From NCBI RefSeq assembly GCF_000186265.1, contig NC_014934.1:744001-808000 (forward strand): a DNA stretch of 64,000 nucleotides. Direction: 5' to 3'. Positions 17,683 to 27,595 of this stretch are shown in pieces. A model generated the notes under the pieces. The model saw only the letters and a list, made by a program, of their open reading frames with translations, was not told the DNA's origin and did no database searches. Both the position numbers and the translations under genes were made by a program. This DNA comes from Cellulophaga algicola DSM 14237. GTDB taxonomy: Bacteria; Bacteroidota; Bacteroidia; Flavobacteriales; Flavobacteriaceae. How positions within the stretch are numbered: position 1 is the stretch's first letter; each line of letters opens with the position of its first letter.

Positions 17683-17769
17683 TGCTTGTCTATTGATCAT
17701 TATTGGCACTTTTCACAGCCAATACCTTTCATCAACTAACAGTCAATGACCCTAACAAAGAATAATACC

Positions 17770-19785
17770 ATGAATCCATTATTATCCCCATTTGATACTG
17801 CTCCATTTTCTAAATTAAAAAACGAACATTTCATGCCTGCCTTTACGCAAGCTATAGCAGGTGCTCGTGCAGAAATAGATGCGATCACCCACAATACGGA
17901 AGCAGCAAGCTTTGAAAATACGATTGCAACATTAGATTACTCTGGCAAGCAATTAGATCGTGTTTCTAGTGTATTCTTTAATTTGAATTCTGCAGAAACC
18001 AATGAAGAAATTCAGAAAATAGCACAAGAAATTTCTCCTATTCTTTCTGAGTTTGGCAATGACATCACTTTAAACGAAGATTTGTTTAAACGTGTAAAAG
18101 CAGTTTATGATCAGAAAGATCGTTTAGCTTTAACAACCGAAGAACAGACACTTTTAGATAAAAAATACAAGGGTTTTAGTCGCAATGGCGCTAATCTATC
18201 CGAAGATAAAAAGAAACGTCTACGAGAAATAGACGCCGCTTCTTCAAAATTAAAATTAAACTTCGGAGAAAACATATTAGCAGAAACAAATAAGTTTCAA
18301 ATGCATTTGACCGATGAAGCAGCGCTAGACGGACTCCCAGAAGGAGAGAAAGAAGCAGCTGCACAAATGGCAAAAGCAAAAGAATTAGAAGGTTGGTTAA
18401 TTACTTTAGACTACCCTAGCTATATTCCGTTTATGAAATATGCCAAAAACAGAGCACTACGCAAAAAGTTAGCTACGGCCTTTGGCAGCAAAGCTTTTCA
18501 TAATGATGAGTTAGACAACCAAGAAAATGTACTTAAAATAGCCAAGCTACGTCATGAACGTGCCAATTTATTGGGCTATAAAACGCATGCTCATTTTGTG
18601 TTGGAAGAGCGTATGGCGCAAACCCCAGAAAAAGTACAAGAGTTTTTAAATGAATTGTTGGAAAAAGCAAAACCTGCTGCCGAAAGAGAATTTAAGGAAC
18701 TAGAAGATTTTGCTAAAGAATTAGATGGTATTGACCGCTTAGAAAAATGGGACGGTGCGTACTACTCTGAGAAATTGAAACAAAAGCTTTTTAATTTAGA
18801 TGATGAAAAACTAAAGCCTTATTTTAAGCTAGAAAATGTCATTGCTGGTGTTTTTCAGGTAGCTGAAAAATTATATGGTTTACAGTTTGAAGAAGTTTTT
18901 GATATTGATAAATACCATGAAGATGTAAAAACATACCGCATTTATGATGAGGACCGTACATTGGTCGCTATTTTTTATGCAGATTTTCACCCAAGAGCAG
19001 GAAAGCGTGGGGGTGCATGGATGACTTCTTTTAAATCACAATATGTAGAAAACGGAGAAAATGTGCGTCCGCATATTTCTAACGTTTGTAATTTCACCAA
19101 ACCTACTGCTAGTAAGCCATCTTTGTTAACCTTTAATGAGGTAACTACCTTGTTTCATGAATTTGGACACGGTTTACACGGCATGTTAGCAAACACCGTA
19201 TACCCAGGATTATCGGGAACTTCGGTGTATTGGGATTTTGTAGAACTTCCTAGTCAAATCCTAGAAAACTGGTGCTATGAGAAAGAAGCTTTAGCACTTT
19301 TTGCTACACACTATGAAACCGGAGAAGTTATCCCGATGGAATTGGTAGAAAAAATTAAAGCCTCTGCTACCTTCCAAGAAGGAATGCAGACCTTAAGACA
19401 ATTAAGTTTTGGTTTGTTAGATATGTCTTGGCATGGAACAGACCCTACGACTATCACGAATGTAAAAACGCATGAGGATCAAGTTTTTAAAGATACTGAT
19501 CTATACCCTCCTACTCCAGAAACCTGTATGAGCACGTCTTTTGCTCATATTTTTCAAGGCGGCTATTCTTCTGGATACTACAGTTACAAATGGGCAGAAG
19601 TTTTAGATGCTGATGCTTTTGCATACTTTAAAGAAAAAGGAATTTTCAATAAAGAGGTGGCTACTAAATTTAAAGAACATGTACTTTCTAAAGGAGGTAC
19701 AGAAAACCCAATGGAATTGTATAAAAAATTCCGTGGTGCAGCACCTAAGATAGAACCGCTTTTAGAGCGCGCTGGTTTATTATAA
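17770..19785 (+). CDS. M3-family oligopeptidase / peptidyl-dipeptidase
   Basis: About 671 residues from ATG 17770 (MNPLLSPFDTAPFSK). The zinc-binding motif HEFGHGLHG lies in the C-terminal third, with the downstream Glu ligand region (WDFVELPSQILENW) and the substrate-binding FAHIFQGGYSSGYYSY. This is the thimet-oligopeptidase/Dcp family, which degrades short peptides. No signal peptide, so cytoplasmic. A second in-frame start lies 24 bp upstream. A strong terminator follows. Confidence 0.94.
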   Translation: MNPLLSPFDTAPFSKLKNEHFMPAFTQAIAGARAEIDAITHNTEAASFENTIATLDYSGKQLDRVSSVFFNLNSAETNEEIQKIAQEISPILSEFGNDITLNEDLFKRVKAVYDQKDRLALTTEEQTLLDKKYKGFSRNGANLSEDKKKRLREIDAASSKLKLNFGENILAETNKFQMHLTDEAALDGLPEGEKEAAAQMAKAKELEGWLITLDYPSYIPFMKYAKNRALRKKLATAFGSKAFHNDELDNQENVLKIAKLRHERANLLGYKTHAHFVLEERMAQTPEKVQEFLNELLEKAKPAAEREFKELEDFAKELDGIDRLEKWDGAYYSEKLKQKLFNLDDEKLKPYFKLENVIAGVFQVAEKLYGLQFEEVFDIDKYHEDVKTYRIYDEDRTLVAIFYADFHPRAGKRGGAWMTSFKSQYVENGENVRPHISNVCNFTKPTASKPSLLTFNEVTTLFHEFGHGLHGMLANTVYPGLSGTSVYWDFVELPSQILENWCYEKEALALFATHYETGEVIPMELVEKIKASATFQEGMQTLRQLSFGLLDMSWHGTDPTTITNVKTHEDQVFKDTDLYPPTPETCMSTSFAHIFQGGYSSGYYSYKWAEVLDADAFAYFKEKGIFNKEVATKFKEHVLSKGGTENPMELYKKFRGAAPKIEPLLERAGLL

Positions 19786-19803
19786 ACTAGCTATACGTTT
19801 TTA

Positions 19804-19847
19804 AACAATCAGTATAAGAATTATTTCTTATGTTGATTGTTTTTTAC
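19804..19847 (+). terminator. terminator of the M3 peptidase gene
   Basis: A long hairpin with arms AACAATCAGTATAAG and CTTATGTTGATTGTT (13 of 15 pairs) followed by a T run. Confidence 0.8.
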
Positions 19848-19941
19848 ACCTCGTATAGAAAATGGGATATAAATTGATATCTTTAATTTTTAAAGAAAGT
19901 GACTATTCTCTTTCTAAAACTAAATTAAAGATGCTATAATT

Positions 19942-20604
19942 TTGGATGTACTAAAGCCTGGAGAAAAAATAATAGCTAAAGAAACGGACTATACTTCTGG
20001 AAGTATAGGCTTGTTAGGTGGTGGTGTAAATGATGCCTATGACCTCTATTTGGTCTCAGATGCTACCAAACATTTGACCTTAATTATTTTTATGAAAATT
20101 CAGGTACTATTTGAAGATAGCGGAACTATAGTATGGTCTGCCTTTGACAAAACAAAATTTGTAAAAGATTTTGAAAGCACTGTTAACGCAAAATGGGGCA
20201 ATAAAAGAGTCTTAAAAAAATTGAGCAAAGGCAAAAAAGTTTTTATTGATTTTCGTTTTGAATTTATTACCAACGGATGGTCTATTACCGAACATTGGGA
20301 AGTTCATGTAAAAAAAATAAAGAAAGGTGCTTTTAGCACTAGCTCTGTCAACCCCGTTACAAGCAGGGTAAATTTAGATAGTGAAGATTTTACGACTGTG
20401 ATGAAAAATGGCGGAGGAAAACAAAGAGGTATTGTTCATGAATTTGGTCATATGTTAGGTTTACCTGATGAATACAAAGAAGGTACTCCTCATGAAAAAG
20501 ATTTTAATTCTATTATGAATGGTGGTGAACAAATTAAAAAAAGACACGACGCCGTTTATTTAAAATGGGTAGATAAAACCCTATCCAAACAAAACATAAA
20601 ATGA
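19942..20604 (+). CDS. zincin-type metalloprotease-like protein
   Basis: About 220 residues. The C-terminal part has a clear metzincin-like zinc motif HEFGHMLGLPDEY and a later NSIMNGG. The N-terminal part (GGGVNDAYDLYLVSDATKHL) is a beta-rich domain of unknown type. No signal peptide. The start is uncertain: only TTG (19942) or ATT/ATA codons are available in frame, and an ATG at 19931 is out of frame and blocked by a stop, so the N-terminus may be eroded. The stop overlaps the next gene by 4 bp. It could be an effector-like protease; function unknown. Confidence 0.7.
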   Translation: MDVLKPGEKIIAKETDYTSGSIGLLGGGVNDAYDLYLVSDATKHLTLIIFMKIQVLFEDSGTIVWSAFDKTKFVKDFESTVNAKWGNKRVLKKLSKGKKVFIDFRFEFITNGWSITEHWEVHVKKIKKGAFSTSSVNPVTSRVNLDSEDFTTVMKNGGGKQRGIVHEFGHMLGLPDEYKEGTPHEKDFNSIMNGGEQIKKRHDAVYLKWVDKTLSKQNIK

Positions 20605-20972
20605 AAACATCTATGGTATCAGCTGCGTTACTTGCCCTAATAGGCTTTTGCTTATGGTTCTTTGTGCTTAAACCTAAAACAGAAATTACAATGGAAAAAC
20701 AATGGCAAACACTTGTAACGAGTACCACTGTAGAAAGTGAAAAAAACGCAATTGCTGCATTAACAGAAAAAGTAAGTGCCAAAGGCGGCTATTGGGAAGT
20801 TATTGGTAACACCTATGACGGGAATGCCACAAATATGAGTACCTACGATGGCGATTTGAGCAAAATTAAAAATATAACTGCAAATTTTTATTGGGACTCC
20901 GCTACTTTTCAAGGTACAGATTGGACCCCTTTAGACCCACAGAATATTTATATTTTCTTTAGAGAGAAATAA
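20601..20972 (+). CDS. single-TM or exported protein, unknown
   Basis: A 123-residue protein with one N-terminal hydrophobic segment (about 5-23) and a small soluble domain. It overlaps the zincin gene by 4 bp (ATGA), so the two are translationally coupled and may act together, for example as a partner or inhibitor of the protease. No family recognised. Confidence 0.65.
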   Translation: MKTSMVSAALLALIGFCLWFFVLKPKTEITMEKQWQTLVTSTTVESEKNAIAALTEKVSAKGGYWEVIGNTYDGNATNMSTYDGDLSKIKNITANFYWDSATFQGTDWTPLDPQNIYIFFREK

Positions 20973-21209
20973 AAACAAAATGATTCTGCTTTTTAAGCAT
21001 TATTCTATTTCTGAATTATTTTAAAGTGAGCTAAACAGCGCTTTTATTGAGCGTACCTCATCAATCATATACCCTAAAAATATGGAGCAACGCCTATTTC
21101 TTAAATTGGGGCTATCTATAATGTGTAGTGATAATTATTATCAGGCCTTATAAAATACATTTCTTTTGTGATCGTTGTACATAGAAAACCGCCAACACAG
21201 TAATACGCT

Positions 21210-21872
21210 ATGAAAAAAATCTGTTACAAATGTGCTACAGAAATAAAAGATGATGGCGAATTTTGCAAAATCTGTGGTGCTCCAACCGCAAGAAAACAAG
21301 TAGAAACACAAGTAGTTCTTAACAACATATGTCCAGTTTGCCATACCACTTACGGACTAGAATTTAAATTCTGTCAGAATGATGGCGAAATGCTACTCCC
21401 TTCAGAAGCTCTACTTCCTAGCTGTGTTTTATGTAACACACGTTATCCTAAGGAGGTTACCATCTGCCCAAAAGATGGTGCAGAAGTTAGCTATAACACC
21501 AAAGTGAAAACGACACCGGCACCTAAAAATAGTAGTACAGTAACGAATACTCCTAAAAAAAACAGCTCCCTAAAGATATTTTCTTTTAAAGGAAGAATCA
21601 ACCGAACTTCATACCTATTCACAGTGCTTATGTACTGCATAGTAAATGCTATCATAATAGCCAATACCACCATGTCTAACCTTGGAATAGCTATAGTTGT
21701 GTTTTCTGTTTTTAATCTACTCATGTCCTGGATCCTTCTGGCCCAAGCCGCTAAACGTAGTCATGATATTGGGAATAGCGGTTGGTATGTGCTCATTCCT
21801 TTTTACGGAGCCTTTATTTTATTCTTAAAAGGTGCAGAAGGCACAAATCAATATGGAAGTAGTCCTAAGTAA
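21210..21872 (+). CDS. zinc-ribbon DUF805 membrane protein, copy A
   Basis: A 220-residue protein with three CxxC-type zinc ribbons at the N-terminus (ICYKCATEIKDDGEFCKICG; CPVCHTTYGLEFKFCQNDG; CVLCNTRYPKEVTICPKDG), a linker rich in Ser/Thr/Lys, then a DUF805 membrane domain (FSFKGRINRTSY, AAKRSHDIGNSGWYVLIPFYG) with about four helices. DUF805 proteins are small membrane proteins of unknown role. It has a paralogue 1.1 kb downstream (22318-22968). Confidence 0.85.
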   Translation: MKKICYKCATEIKDDGEFCKICGAPTARKQVETQVVLNNICPVCHTTYGLEFKFCQNDGEMLLPSEALLPSCVLCNTRYPKEVTICPKDGAEVSYNTKVKTTPAPKNSSTVTNTPKKNSSLKIFSFKGRINRTSYLFTVLMYCIVNAIIIANTTMSNLGIAIVVFSVFNLLMSWILLAQAAKRSHDIGNSGWYVLIPFYGAFILFLKGAEGTNQYGSSPK

Positions 21873-21891
21873 CTAATTTAAAACGAAAACC

Positions 21892-22248
21892 ATGAAGTGT
21901 ACTGCCTGTAGGATCGAAAATAAAGAAAATGCTCAATATTGTAGAAATTGTGGCGCTCCGCTGCATCCCACAAATCAAGCTCCAGATTCTAGTTCTAACA
22001 AAACCATCTGGTTGTTACTCGCTGTAATTGCCTCCTTTGTAGTGGTAGAACTAGGTTATTTTTTGATCAGCACTTTTGAGCTAGATTTTATCTATGATGT
22101 GGTCAATCTATTCTCATTTATGACCTTGATCCCTACACTAACCCTATTAATTGCCGCGGTATTAATACCCAATCAAAAAGCTAAAATAGCATTATTCATA
22201 GGTTTTGGCCTTATGCTGCTATTTCTAGCAGGCTATTATATTTCCTAA
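21892..22248 (+). CDS. zinc-ribbon membrane protein, copy A
   Basis: A 118-residue protein: an N-terminal zinc ribbon (CTACRIENKENAQYCRNCG) followed by three predicted membrane helices (about 38-60, 68-80 and 88-116). It starts 19 bp after the DUF805 gene. Its paralogue is at 22984-23340, so the gene pair was duplicated as a unit. Confidence 0.8.
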   Translation: MKCTACRIENKENAQYCRNCGAPLHPTNQAPDSSSNKTIWLLLAVIASFVVVELGYFLISTFELDFIYDVVNLFSFMTLIPTLTLLIAAVLIPNQKAKIALFIGFGLMLLFLAGYYIS

Positions 22249-22317
22249 AATTGGAGGCTATAAAATAGATAAACACAATTACCGTTATACTCTTACCGAC
22301 CAACCTGAAATTATTCT

Positions 22318-22968
22318 ATGAAAAACATTTGTACAAAATGTGCTACCCTCATTACTGAAGGTGCTAGTTTCTGCCAAGTATGTGGCACAGCAGTTGCAGT
22401 AATCCCAGAAAAAGAGCCTGCAACAGCTAAAGTAAATAGCTGCCCCTTATGCCAAACTACCTATTCCGAGGCATACGTTTTTTGTGAAAAAGATGGAGAA
22501 AGGCTACTTACCCCAGAAGACAAAACCCCTAGATGTGTTAAATGCTATACCAGTTATACGGATGATACCACTATTTGTCCAAAAGATGGTGGAGAAGTAA
22601 AGTATATTCCCAAACGTTCTAATCGTGTCCCGCATAGTAACCTAGACAATAGCGGTATGTTTCAGCGTATATTCTCATTTGAAGGAAGAATAAGAAGAAC
22701 AGAATACGGACTCACCATGCTCCTATACACGGTCTTTTATTTTTTACTCCTATTCATTGTAGAAAGCACCCGAAGTAGCAGCGCTGGAATAATAATTCTA
22801 CTGCTATTAATTCCTTGTATTTGGATACTCTGGGCACAAGCTGCCAAACGCTGCCACGATCTTGGTAATTCTGGTTGGTTTCAATTAATACCATTTTACG
22901 GACTCTTTCTATTATTTCAAGAAGGAGACAAAGGATCTAATGAATATGGGAGCGATCCTAAAAATTAA
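22318..22968 (+). CDS. zinc-ribbon DUF805 membrane protein, copy B
   Basis: A 216-residue paralogue of the protein at 21210-21872, with the same three-zinc-ribbon plus DUF805 order ([37 protein letters not shown]). Cysteine spacing is conserved, linker and loops have diverged, so the duplication is not recent. Confidence 0.85.
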   Translation: MKNICTKCATLITEGASFCQVCGTAVAVIPEKEPATAKVNSCPLCQTTYSEAYVFCEKDGERLLTPEDKTPRCVKCYTSYTDDTTICPKDGGEVKYIPKRSNRVPHSNLDNSGMFQRIFSFEGRIRRTEYGLTMLLYTVFYFLLLFIVESTRSSSAGIIILLLLIPCIWILWAQAAKRCHDLGNSGWFQLIPFYGLFLLFQEGDKGSNEYGSDPKN

Positions 22969-22983
22969 TTAAAAAAGTATATC

Positions 22984-23340
22984 ATGAACTGTATAGCCTG
23001 TAGTACCGAAAATATACCATCAGCCTTATTTTGCAAAAATTGTGGTGCTAAATTAGTACCTCAAAAAAATCAAAACAATGAGGATGTAGATAAAATTGTA
23101 AATCTCTTTATGTTAATTATAGGCTCTGGCCTAGTGGTAAGTTTATTTTACTTTTTCATTAACCTAATAGAATACATAGATGTGTATTCCATACGGCCTT
23201 TGAGAATAATCACCAACTTGGTGGTCCCTGTGGTTACCCTAGTTGCTGCTATAGTAATGCCGCATCAAAAAGCCAAAGTATTTCTATTTGTTGCGTTTGC
23301 TTTAGAATTTGTAATATTTATTAAATATAGTCTCTTATAA
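22984..23340 (+). CDS. zinc-ribbon membrane protein, copy B
   Basis: A 118-residue paralogue of 21892-22248: zinc ribbon CIACSTENIPSALFCKNCG and three membrane helices. It starts 15 bp after the second DUF805 gene. Confidence 0.8.
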   Translation: MNCIACSTENIPSALFCKNCGAKLVPQKNQNNEDVDKIVNLFMLIIGSGLVVSLFYFFINLIEYIDVYSIRPLRIITNLVVPVVTLVAAIVMPHQKAKVFLFVAFALEFVIFIKYSLL

Positions 23341-23456
23341 TAGCTACAGCACCTGCAGTTTAGATCAACTTAGACAAGAACAACTATGATGAATCGTTTT
23401 TAACGGACAACTATATTTTTTAACAGGAAAACAATGGAATCCTAAAATCAACTAAA

Positions 23457-23936
23457 ATGGCAGCACTAAACGAACAAGATCCTAAATTTATGGACTTTAT
23501 GTTTCACGGGTTAGACCACGGAGTAGCTTCTATAGCTGAGTCTGGTGGTCCTCTTGTTCCTTTTTTAATGACACAAACCGGAGACAAGAAAGAATTGAAA
23601 CGCTTTGTTACAGCAAAATATGAAGATGGTATTTCTGCTGCAAAGAAAACATTAATAGCACTAAACGTAAAACCAGATTTTGCCTTAATCGCTTTTGATG
23701 GTTTTATTACTTGGGAAGAAAAAAAGTACGATGCCATTTATGTCTCAGCTTTTGATAAAACTCAGGATGAAGGGTTTGAATTTTGCCAACGGTATCTTCC
23801 TAAAAAAGAAGGAATTGGAATTGAGCCAACAGGAAACTCTGCCTTCATCGGGAAAATAGAAAACGTATTATTAGTATCTTCCAATACTAAAAAATCCCAG
23901 GACACAGAAAAGAAAAAACCTTGGTGGAAATTCTAA
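23457..23936 (+). CDS. soluble protein, unknown
   Basis: A 159-residue soluble protein without signal peptide or membrane helix. It contains PDFALIAFDGFITWEEKKYDA and ends in a Lys-rich tail (KKKPWWKF). No family recognised. Confidence 0.65.
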   Translation: MAALNEQDPKFMDFMFHGLDHGVASIAESGGPLVPFLMTQTGDKKELKRFVTAKYEDGISAAKKTLIALNVKPDFALIAFDGFITWEEKKYDAIYVSAFDKTQDEGFEFCQRYLPKKEGIGIEPTGNSAFIGKIENVLLVSSNTKKSQDTEKKKPWWKF

Positions 23937-24066
23937 ATGTAAACGCTAAGGATGTCACAGTACTATTCATCATACAGAAATAGACATTACAAATTTGGCA
24001 ATTCTTTTTTAGTACATTTAGATAACATTTGTATTCAAAATCTAATACTATATTATTTAAAAAAAT

Positions 24067-24567
24067 ATGACATTTAAAATCTTCAGAATAACACTAGTAG
24101 TATGCTACGGCATGCTCCTATCATGCAAAAACCCAAATCAAAAAACAACACTTATTACAGATGAAGAAACTACAGAACAAGAAGCGAAAATAACACCTGC
24201 TATAAATGTTACTATCGAAAATGAAGACCTTCAGAAAATAATTCAACAATCTATTGATTTACCTGAATTGCAGCAATACTTTCATAGTACAGAATTACCA
24301 GAACGCTCTCCTTTGATTATAGTAAGTAACAACAAAATTCCAACAAGCCTAGAGCTTGATAAGTTTGGCAAAAAAGTACAGATTTTAGATGTTTCGAAAT
24401 TGAAAAATAAGGAACAAGCTCACCTACTTTTTTCTACTATTGTTATCTCTGAAAATACAGCAAGTATCATTTTTAATTATCCCATAGAGGGGATTCATGT
24501 TTCTATTGAGTTTGCAAAATTGAATAACGAATGGACCGTTGTTACCTCAAAACTAAACGAACAATAA
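24067..24567 (+). CDS. lipoprotein, unknown
   Basis: A 166-residue lipoprotein with an N-terminal hydrophobic segment and lipobox MLLSC (Cys about 22). The mature part has alternating charged regions. It is 15 bp upstream of a metallopeptidase-like gene and probably co-transcribed with it. Confidence 0.7.
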   Translation: MTFKIFRITLVVCYGMLLSCKNPNQKTTLITDEETTEQEAKITPAINVTIENEDLQKIIQQSIDLPELQQYFHSTELPERSPLIIVSNNKIPTSLELDKFGKKVQILDVSKLKNKEQAHLLFSTIVISENTASIIFNYPIEGIHVSIEFAKLNNEWTVVTSKLNEQ

Positions 24568-24582
24568 TTAAAAATTATATCT

Positions 24583-25017
24583 ATGAAAATGTCAAAAACT
24601 GATATTAGAAAATATCCAAAACTAGCTTACTATGTTAAGGTTAATTTACCTCAAGTAGTACATGTTCCTGCAATTGTTCAAGCCTTAAAAAAGATAGCTA
24701 ATCTTAATGACGTGAAGTTAAGAGATGCGTTAATATGGGGCAAAGGTCCACAAATTAAAGTAACCTACCTCGTAGATGCATATGGAGAATTCTCCCCAAA
24801 TCAACAATCAAATGAACTAAGGATAGATACTTCTTTAGTGACTGATTTTGAAAAAGGAAGAGGAAAACGTATGGCTAGAGCTGGGAATGTATACTTGGTT
24901 GGTATCACGTTACTGCATGAGTTAACCCATTGGGGAGATGATCAAAATGGAATAGACAGACCGGGAGAAGAAGGTGAAGAGTTCGAAAAATTAGTGTACG
25001 GCAAACTTCTTTACTAA
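24583..25017 (+). CDS. metallopeptidase toxin-like protein (zincin)
   Basis: A 144-residue protein with zinc motif HELTHWGDDQNG followed by a conserved acidic stretch (GEEGEEFEKLVYGKLLY). The layout resembles the small metallopeptidase toxin domains (Tox-MPTase group) of bacterial polymorphic toxins, but no delivery domain is attached. No signal peptide. The preceding lipoprotein (24067-24567) could be its partner or immunity protein, which is inference from position only. Confidence 0.65.
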   Translation: MKMSKTDIRKYPKLAYYVKVNLPQVVHVPAIVQALKKIANLNDVKLRDALIWGKGPQIKVTYLVDAYGEFSPNQQSNELRIDTSLVTDFEKGRGKRMARAGNVYLVGITLLHELTHWGDDQNGIDRPGEEGEEFEKLVYGKLLY

Positions 25018-25175
25018 AAGGGAACGTTAGATCACATTCGTAAAAAAATAATAGTTTTTAAAATCGTTACCCAAATGACTTACTGAAAAATGTCACCCAA
25101 AATCTAATCAACAACGAGTCCTACTCCGATCGTCGTAATTTTCATAGCTTCGCATCTTTTATTTAATTACAACCA

Positions 25176-25973
25176 ATGAAACTCAATATAAAAAGATTTC
25201 TCCTCATTGTAAACCTTCAAACGGTTATCATCTCTGGATTAGCCGTAATTTCTACCGCGATCTGCATTCACTACAAGTACGAAGCGGAGTTCCCACTAAC
25301 TTTAGTCGCTACCTCTATTATTTTTCCCATTGTATTTTCTATTGGCGGCGCCTACAACAGAAGAGAAGCTGCACTTAGAGAATATGCAGCAATAAAAGGC
25401 TATTTGCGTGCTATTTACTTTGTTTCAAGAGATTGGATTGAAAACCCCAAGCCAGAAAACGTAACAAAAATGTCGACTTTAATATTTGATTTTTTTAATA
25501 ATTTCAGGATTTTGTTTACCGATCCAAAATCGAATTTAATAGAAAACGAAAAAAAAGTCTATGATAATTTTTCTGATTTCTCGCTCTATATCAAACATGA
25601 GTTACGAGAAGAAGGCTTATCTGCAGGAGAATGTTCTAGAACCAATCAATATCTACAAAAAATGATGGTTTCCTTTGAGTCCATCAAGCATATTTACCAA
25701 TACAGAACACCAAGAACACTACGGGCTTTTAGTTCTTTATTCATAAAAATACTTCCTATTATTTATGGCCCTTATTTTGCTTTTAAAGCAGAAGAAATGT
25801 CTTGGGGTTTAGAGTTTGTAATTCCTATCTTACTTACCATGATTCTGGTAAGCTTAGAAAACATTCAAGAGCATCTAGAAAACCCTTTTGACCAGATAGG
25901 CGAAGATGATATTAAATTTAATGTAGAGAAGTTTATAGAGCGCTTAAACCACACCACTGGCGATGCTGATTGA
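25176..25973 (+). CDS. bestrophin-like membrane protein
   Basis: A 265-residue protein with four membrane helices in two pairs (about 8-58 and 200-240) around a helical soluble region. The C-terminal signature (LENIQEHLENPFDQIGEDDI) is typical of bestrophin/YneE-type anion channels. Substrate and role here are unknown. Confidence 0.7.
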   Translation: MKLNIKRFLLIVNLQTVIISGLAVISTAICIHYKYEAEFPLTLVATSIIFPIVFSIGGAYNRREAALREYAAIKGYLRAIYFVSRDWIENPKPENVTKMSTLIFDFFNNFRILFTDPKSNLIENEKKVYDNFSDFSLYIKHELREEGLSAGECSRTNQYLQKMMVSFESIKHIYQYRTPRTLRAFSSLFIKILPIIYGPYFAFKAEEMSWGLEFVIPILLTMILVSLENIQEHLENPFDQIGEDDIKFNVEKFIERLNHTTGDAD

Positions 25974-26069
25974 TGGGCTACTAATTTCCAAATAGGTGCT
26001 CGTGCCCGTTATAGGGGTATTTTATGTCTATAGACTAAATAACTAGGTGCTACAGTTAAAAAAAAAGGA

Positions 26070-27020
26070 ATGAAGAAAATTATTTTAATGGTACTAGCGC
26101 TATTCACGGTAGTGTTAATGCATAGCCAAGAGACGTATTTTAGCATCGCTTCTAGCGGATTAAATATTAGGGAAGCACCAAATAGTACCGCAAATAGAAT
26201 AGGAAAATTACCCTACGGAAGCACTGTAGATGTAGTAGAGAACACGGGGTTAACCTACCAAACTATAGAAGATGGGACTCCTGTGCTAGGCGAATGGGTG
26301 AAAATTAAGTTTTATAATTTCCCTTATATTGTTTCAGAAACTAAGGACTACGATTACCACGAAGAAGGCTATGTTTTAAACACCTACCTAGAAAAACTTC
26401 ATAAAGCGACCATTACACACAAAGAAATAGACAGCTTAACATTTTATAGCCTTTATAAAGAACAGGTCCCTACAGATGATATGCCTAGCATCACCTCAGC
26501 ACAAGAAGCCGAAAAATTGTTAGCCTCAAGAGTCCGTTGGAAAAATGTACCCGGTTTAGGGCGCAGCATTGATGAAATTATACTGGAGAACGGACAAGTG
26601 CTTCGCATCAATCAAGAAAGTAATGATTATGAGTTTGTGGCCTACTACCCTACCGAAGAAATTATTTTATTTGAAGGAGGCCATACTAGTGATTATTCTA
26701 TTTCTATAAGAACAGGAGAATCTCTAGAAACGGTAGGAAATCCGAAGTATATTGTAGCCTCTCCAACTAAAAAAATGAGACTGAATGGCTGGTTTCCTGG
26801 ACAAGAATGCAGTAGTTATTTTTTTCAAGAACAGCTAGGAGACAGCTATACCTATTTAATAGATTTTGGTTGGGGCACAGAAACGTTTGGTCAAAACGTT
26901 TGTAATTTCAATACATTTTACTGGATCAATGAGGATACCTTTATGTATTCCTATACCGCCTATTCTGATGAACAAACAACGGAAAAATATGGTACCGGTC
27001 AGATAACTAAACTTAAATAA
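26070..27020 (+). CDS. secreted SH3b-domain protein
   Basis: A 316-residue protein: signal peptide (MKKIILMVLALFTVVLMHSQ), then a bacterial SH3 domain (about 24-90, SGLNIREAPNSTANRIGKLP) and a C-terminal beta-rich part of unknown family. SH3b domains often bind cell-wall peptides. Confidence 0.75.
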   Translation: MKKIILMVLALFTVVLMHSQETYFSIASSGLNIREAPNSTANRIGKLPYGSTVDVVENTGLTYQTIEDGTPVLGEWVKIKFYNFPYIVSETKDYDYHEEGYVLNTYLEKLHKATITHKEIDSLTFYSLYKEQVPTDDMPSITSAQEAEKLLASRVRWKNVPGLGRSIDEIILENGQVLRINQESNDYEFVAYYPTEEIILFEGGHTSDYSISIRTGESLETVGNPKYIVASPTKKMRLNGWFPGQECSSYFFQEQLGDSYTYLIDFGWGTETFGQNVCNFNTFYWINEDTFMYSYTAYSDEQTTEKYGTGQITKLK

Positions 27021-27063
27021 CACGGAATGCAACTATACGTAAAATAGCATCCACACTCGCAAC

Positions 27064-27498
27064 ATGTTACAAAGCATCAGAACAAAAATAGCAGCTACCC
27101 TTATTACCAGCAATCTAATTCTTGGCAACGGAATCTTATTTATAGGCGGTAAAAGTTCTTTTACCGAAGCTGTAAATTACCCATTAATGGGTGGGATGTC
27201 TCTAGCATGTATTATTTTGTACACGCTATTTTTTTATTATTCAAAATTTGAAACCTACTCAAAATTTAAATTGATTCTTCTTTCTGTTTTAAGTTGTATG
27301 GCAATTATACTTTTAGGATGTTGGTTTACAGTACTACTTAAAGAACCTATAGCAGAATTTTTTATGAATATCCCCACAGCACTACTCATGGGTATCATGG
27401 GGAATATAATGTTCTTCCCGGTTTCAATAGTACTAGGGCTTTTAAATTTTGGAATTATACGTTATTATAAAAATAAAAAAAACGTTATAAGCTTCTAA
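27064..27498 (+). CDS. four-TM membrane protein, unknown
   Basis: A 144-residue protein with four hydrophobic helices (about 10-30, 38-60, 68-90 and 100-132). It ends in a Lys/Asn-rich tail. No family recognised. Confidence 0.6.
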   Translation: MLQSIRTKIAATLITSNLILGNGILFIGGKSSFTEAVNYPLMGGMSLACIILYTLFFYYSKFETYSKFKLILLSVLSCMAIILLGCWFTVLLKEPIAEFFMNIPTALLMGIMGNIMFFPVSIVLGLLNFGIIRYYKNKKNVISF

Positions 27499-27595
27499 AT
27501 TGCTAGCTATATACTCCTAAGAAAACAAAAAACATGTTCGGTTCTGGTAAACAGAAAGGTTTCTTTGCCCAGCCTAACCACTAAATAAAAAATAA

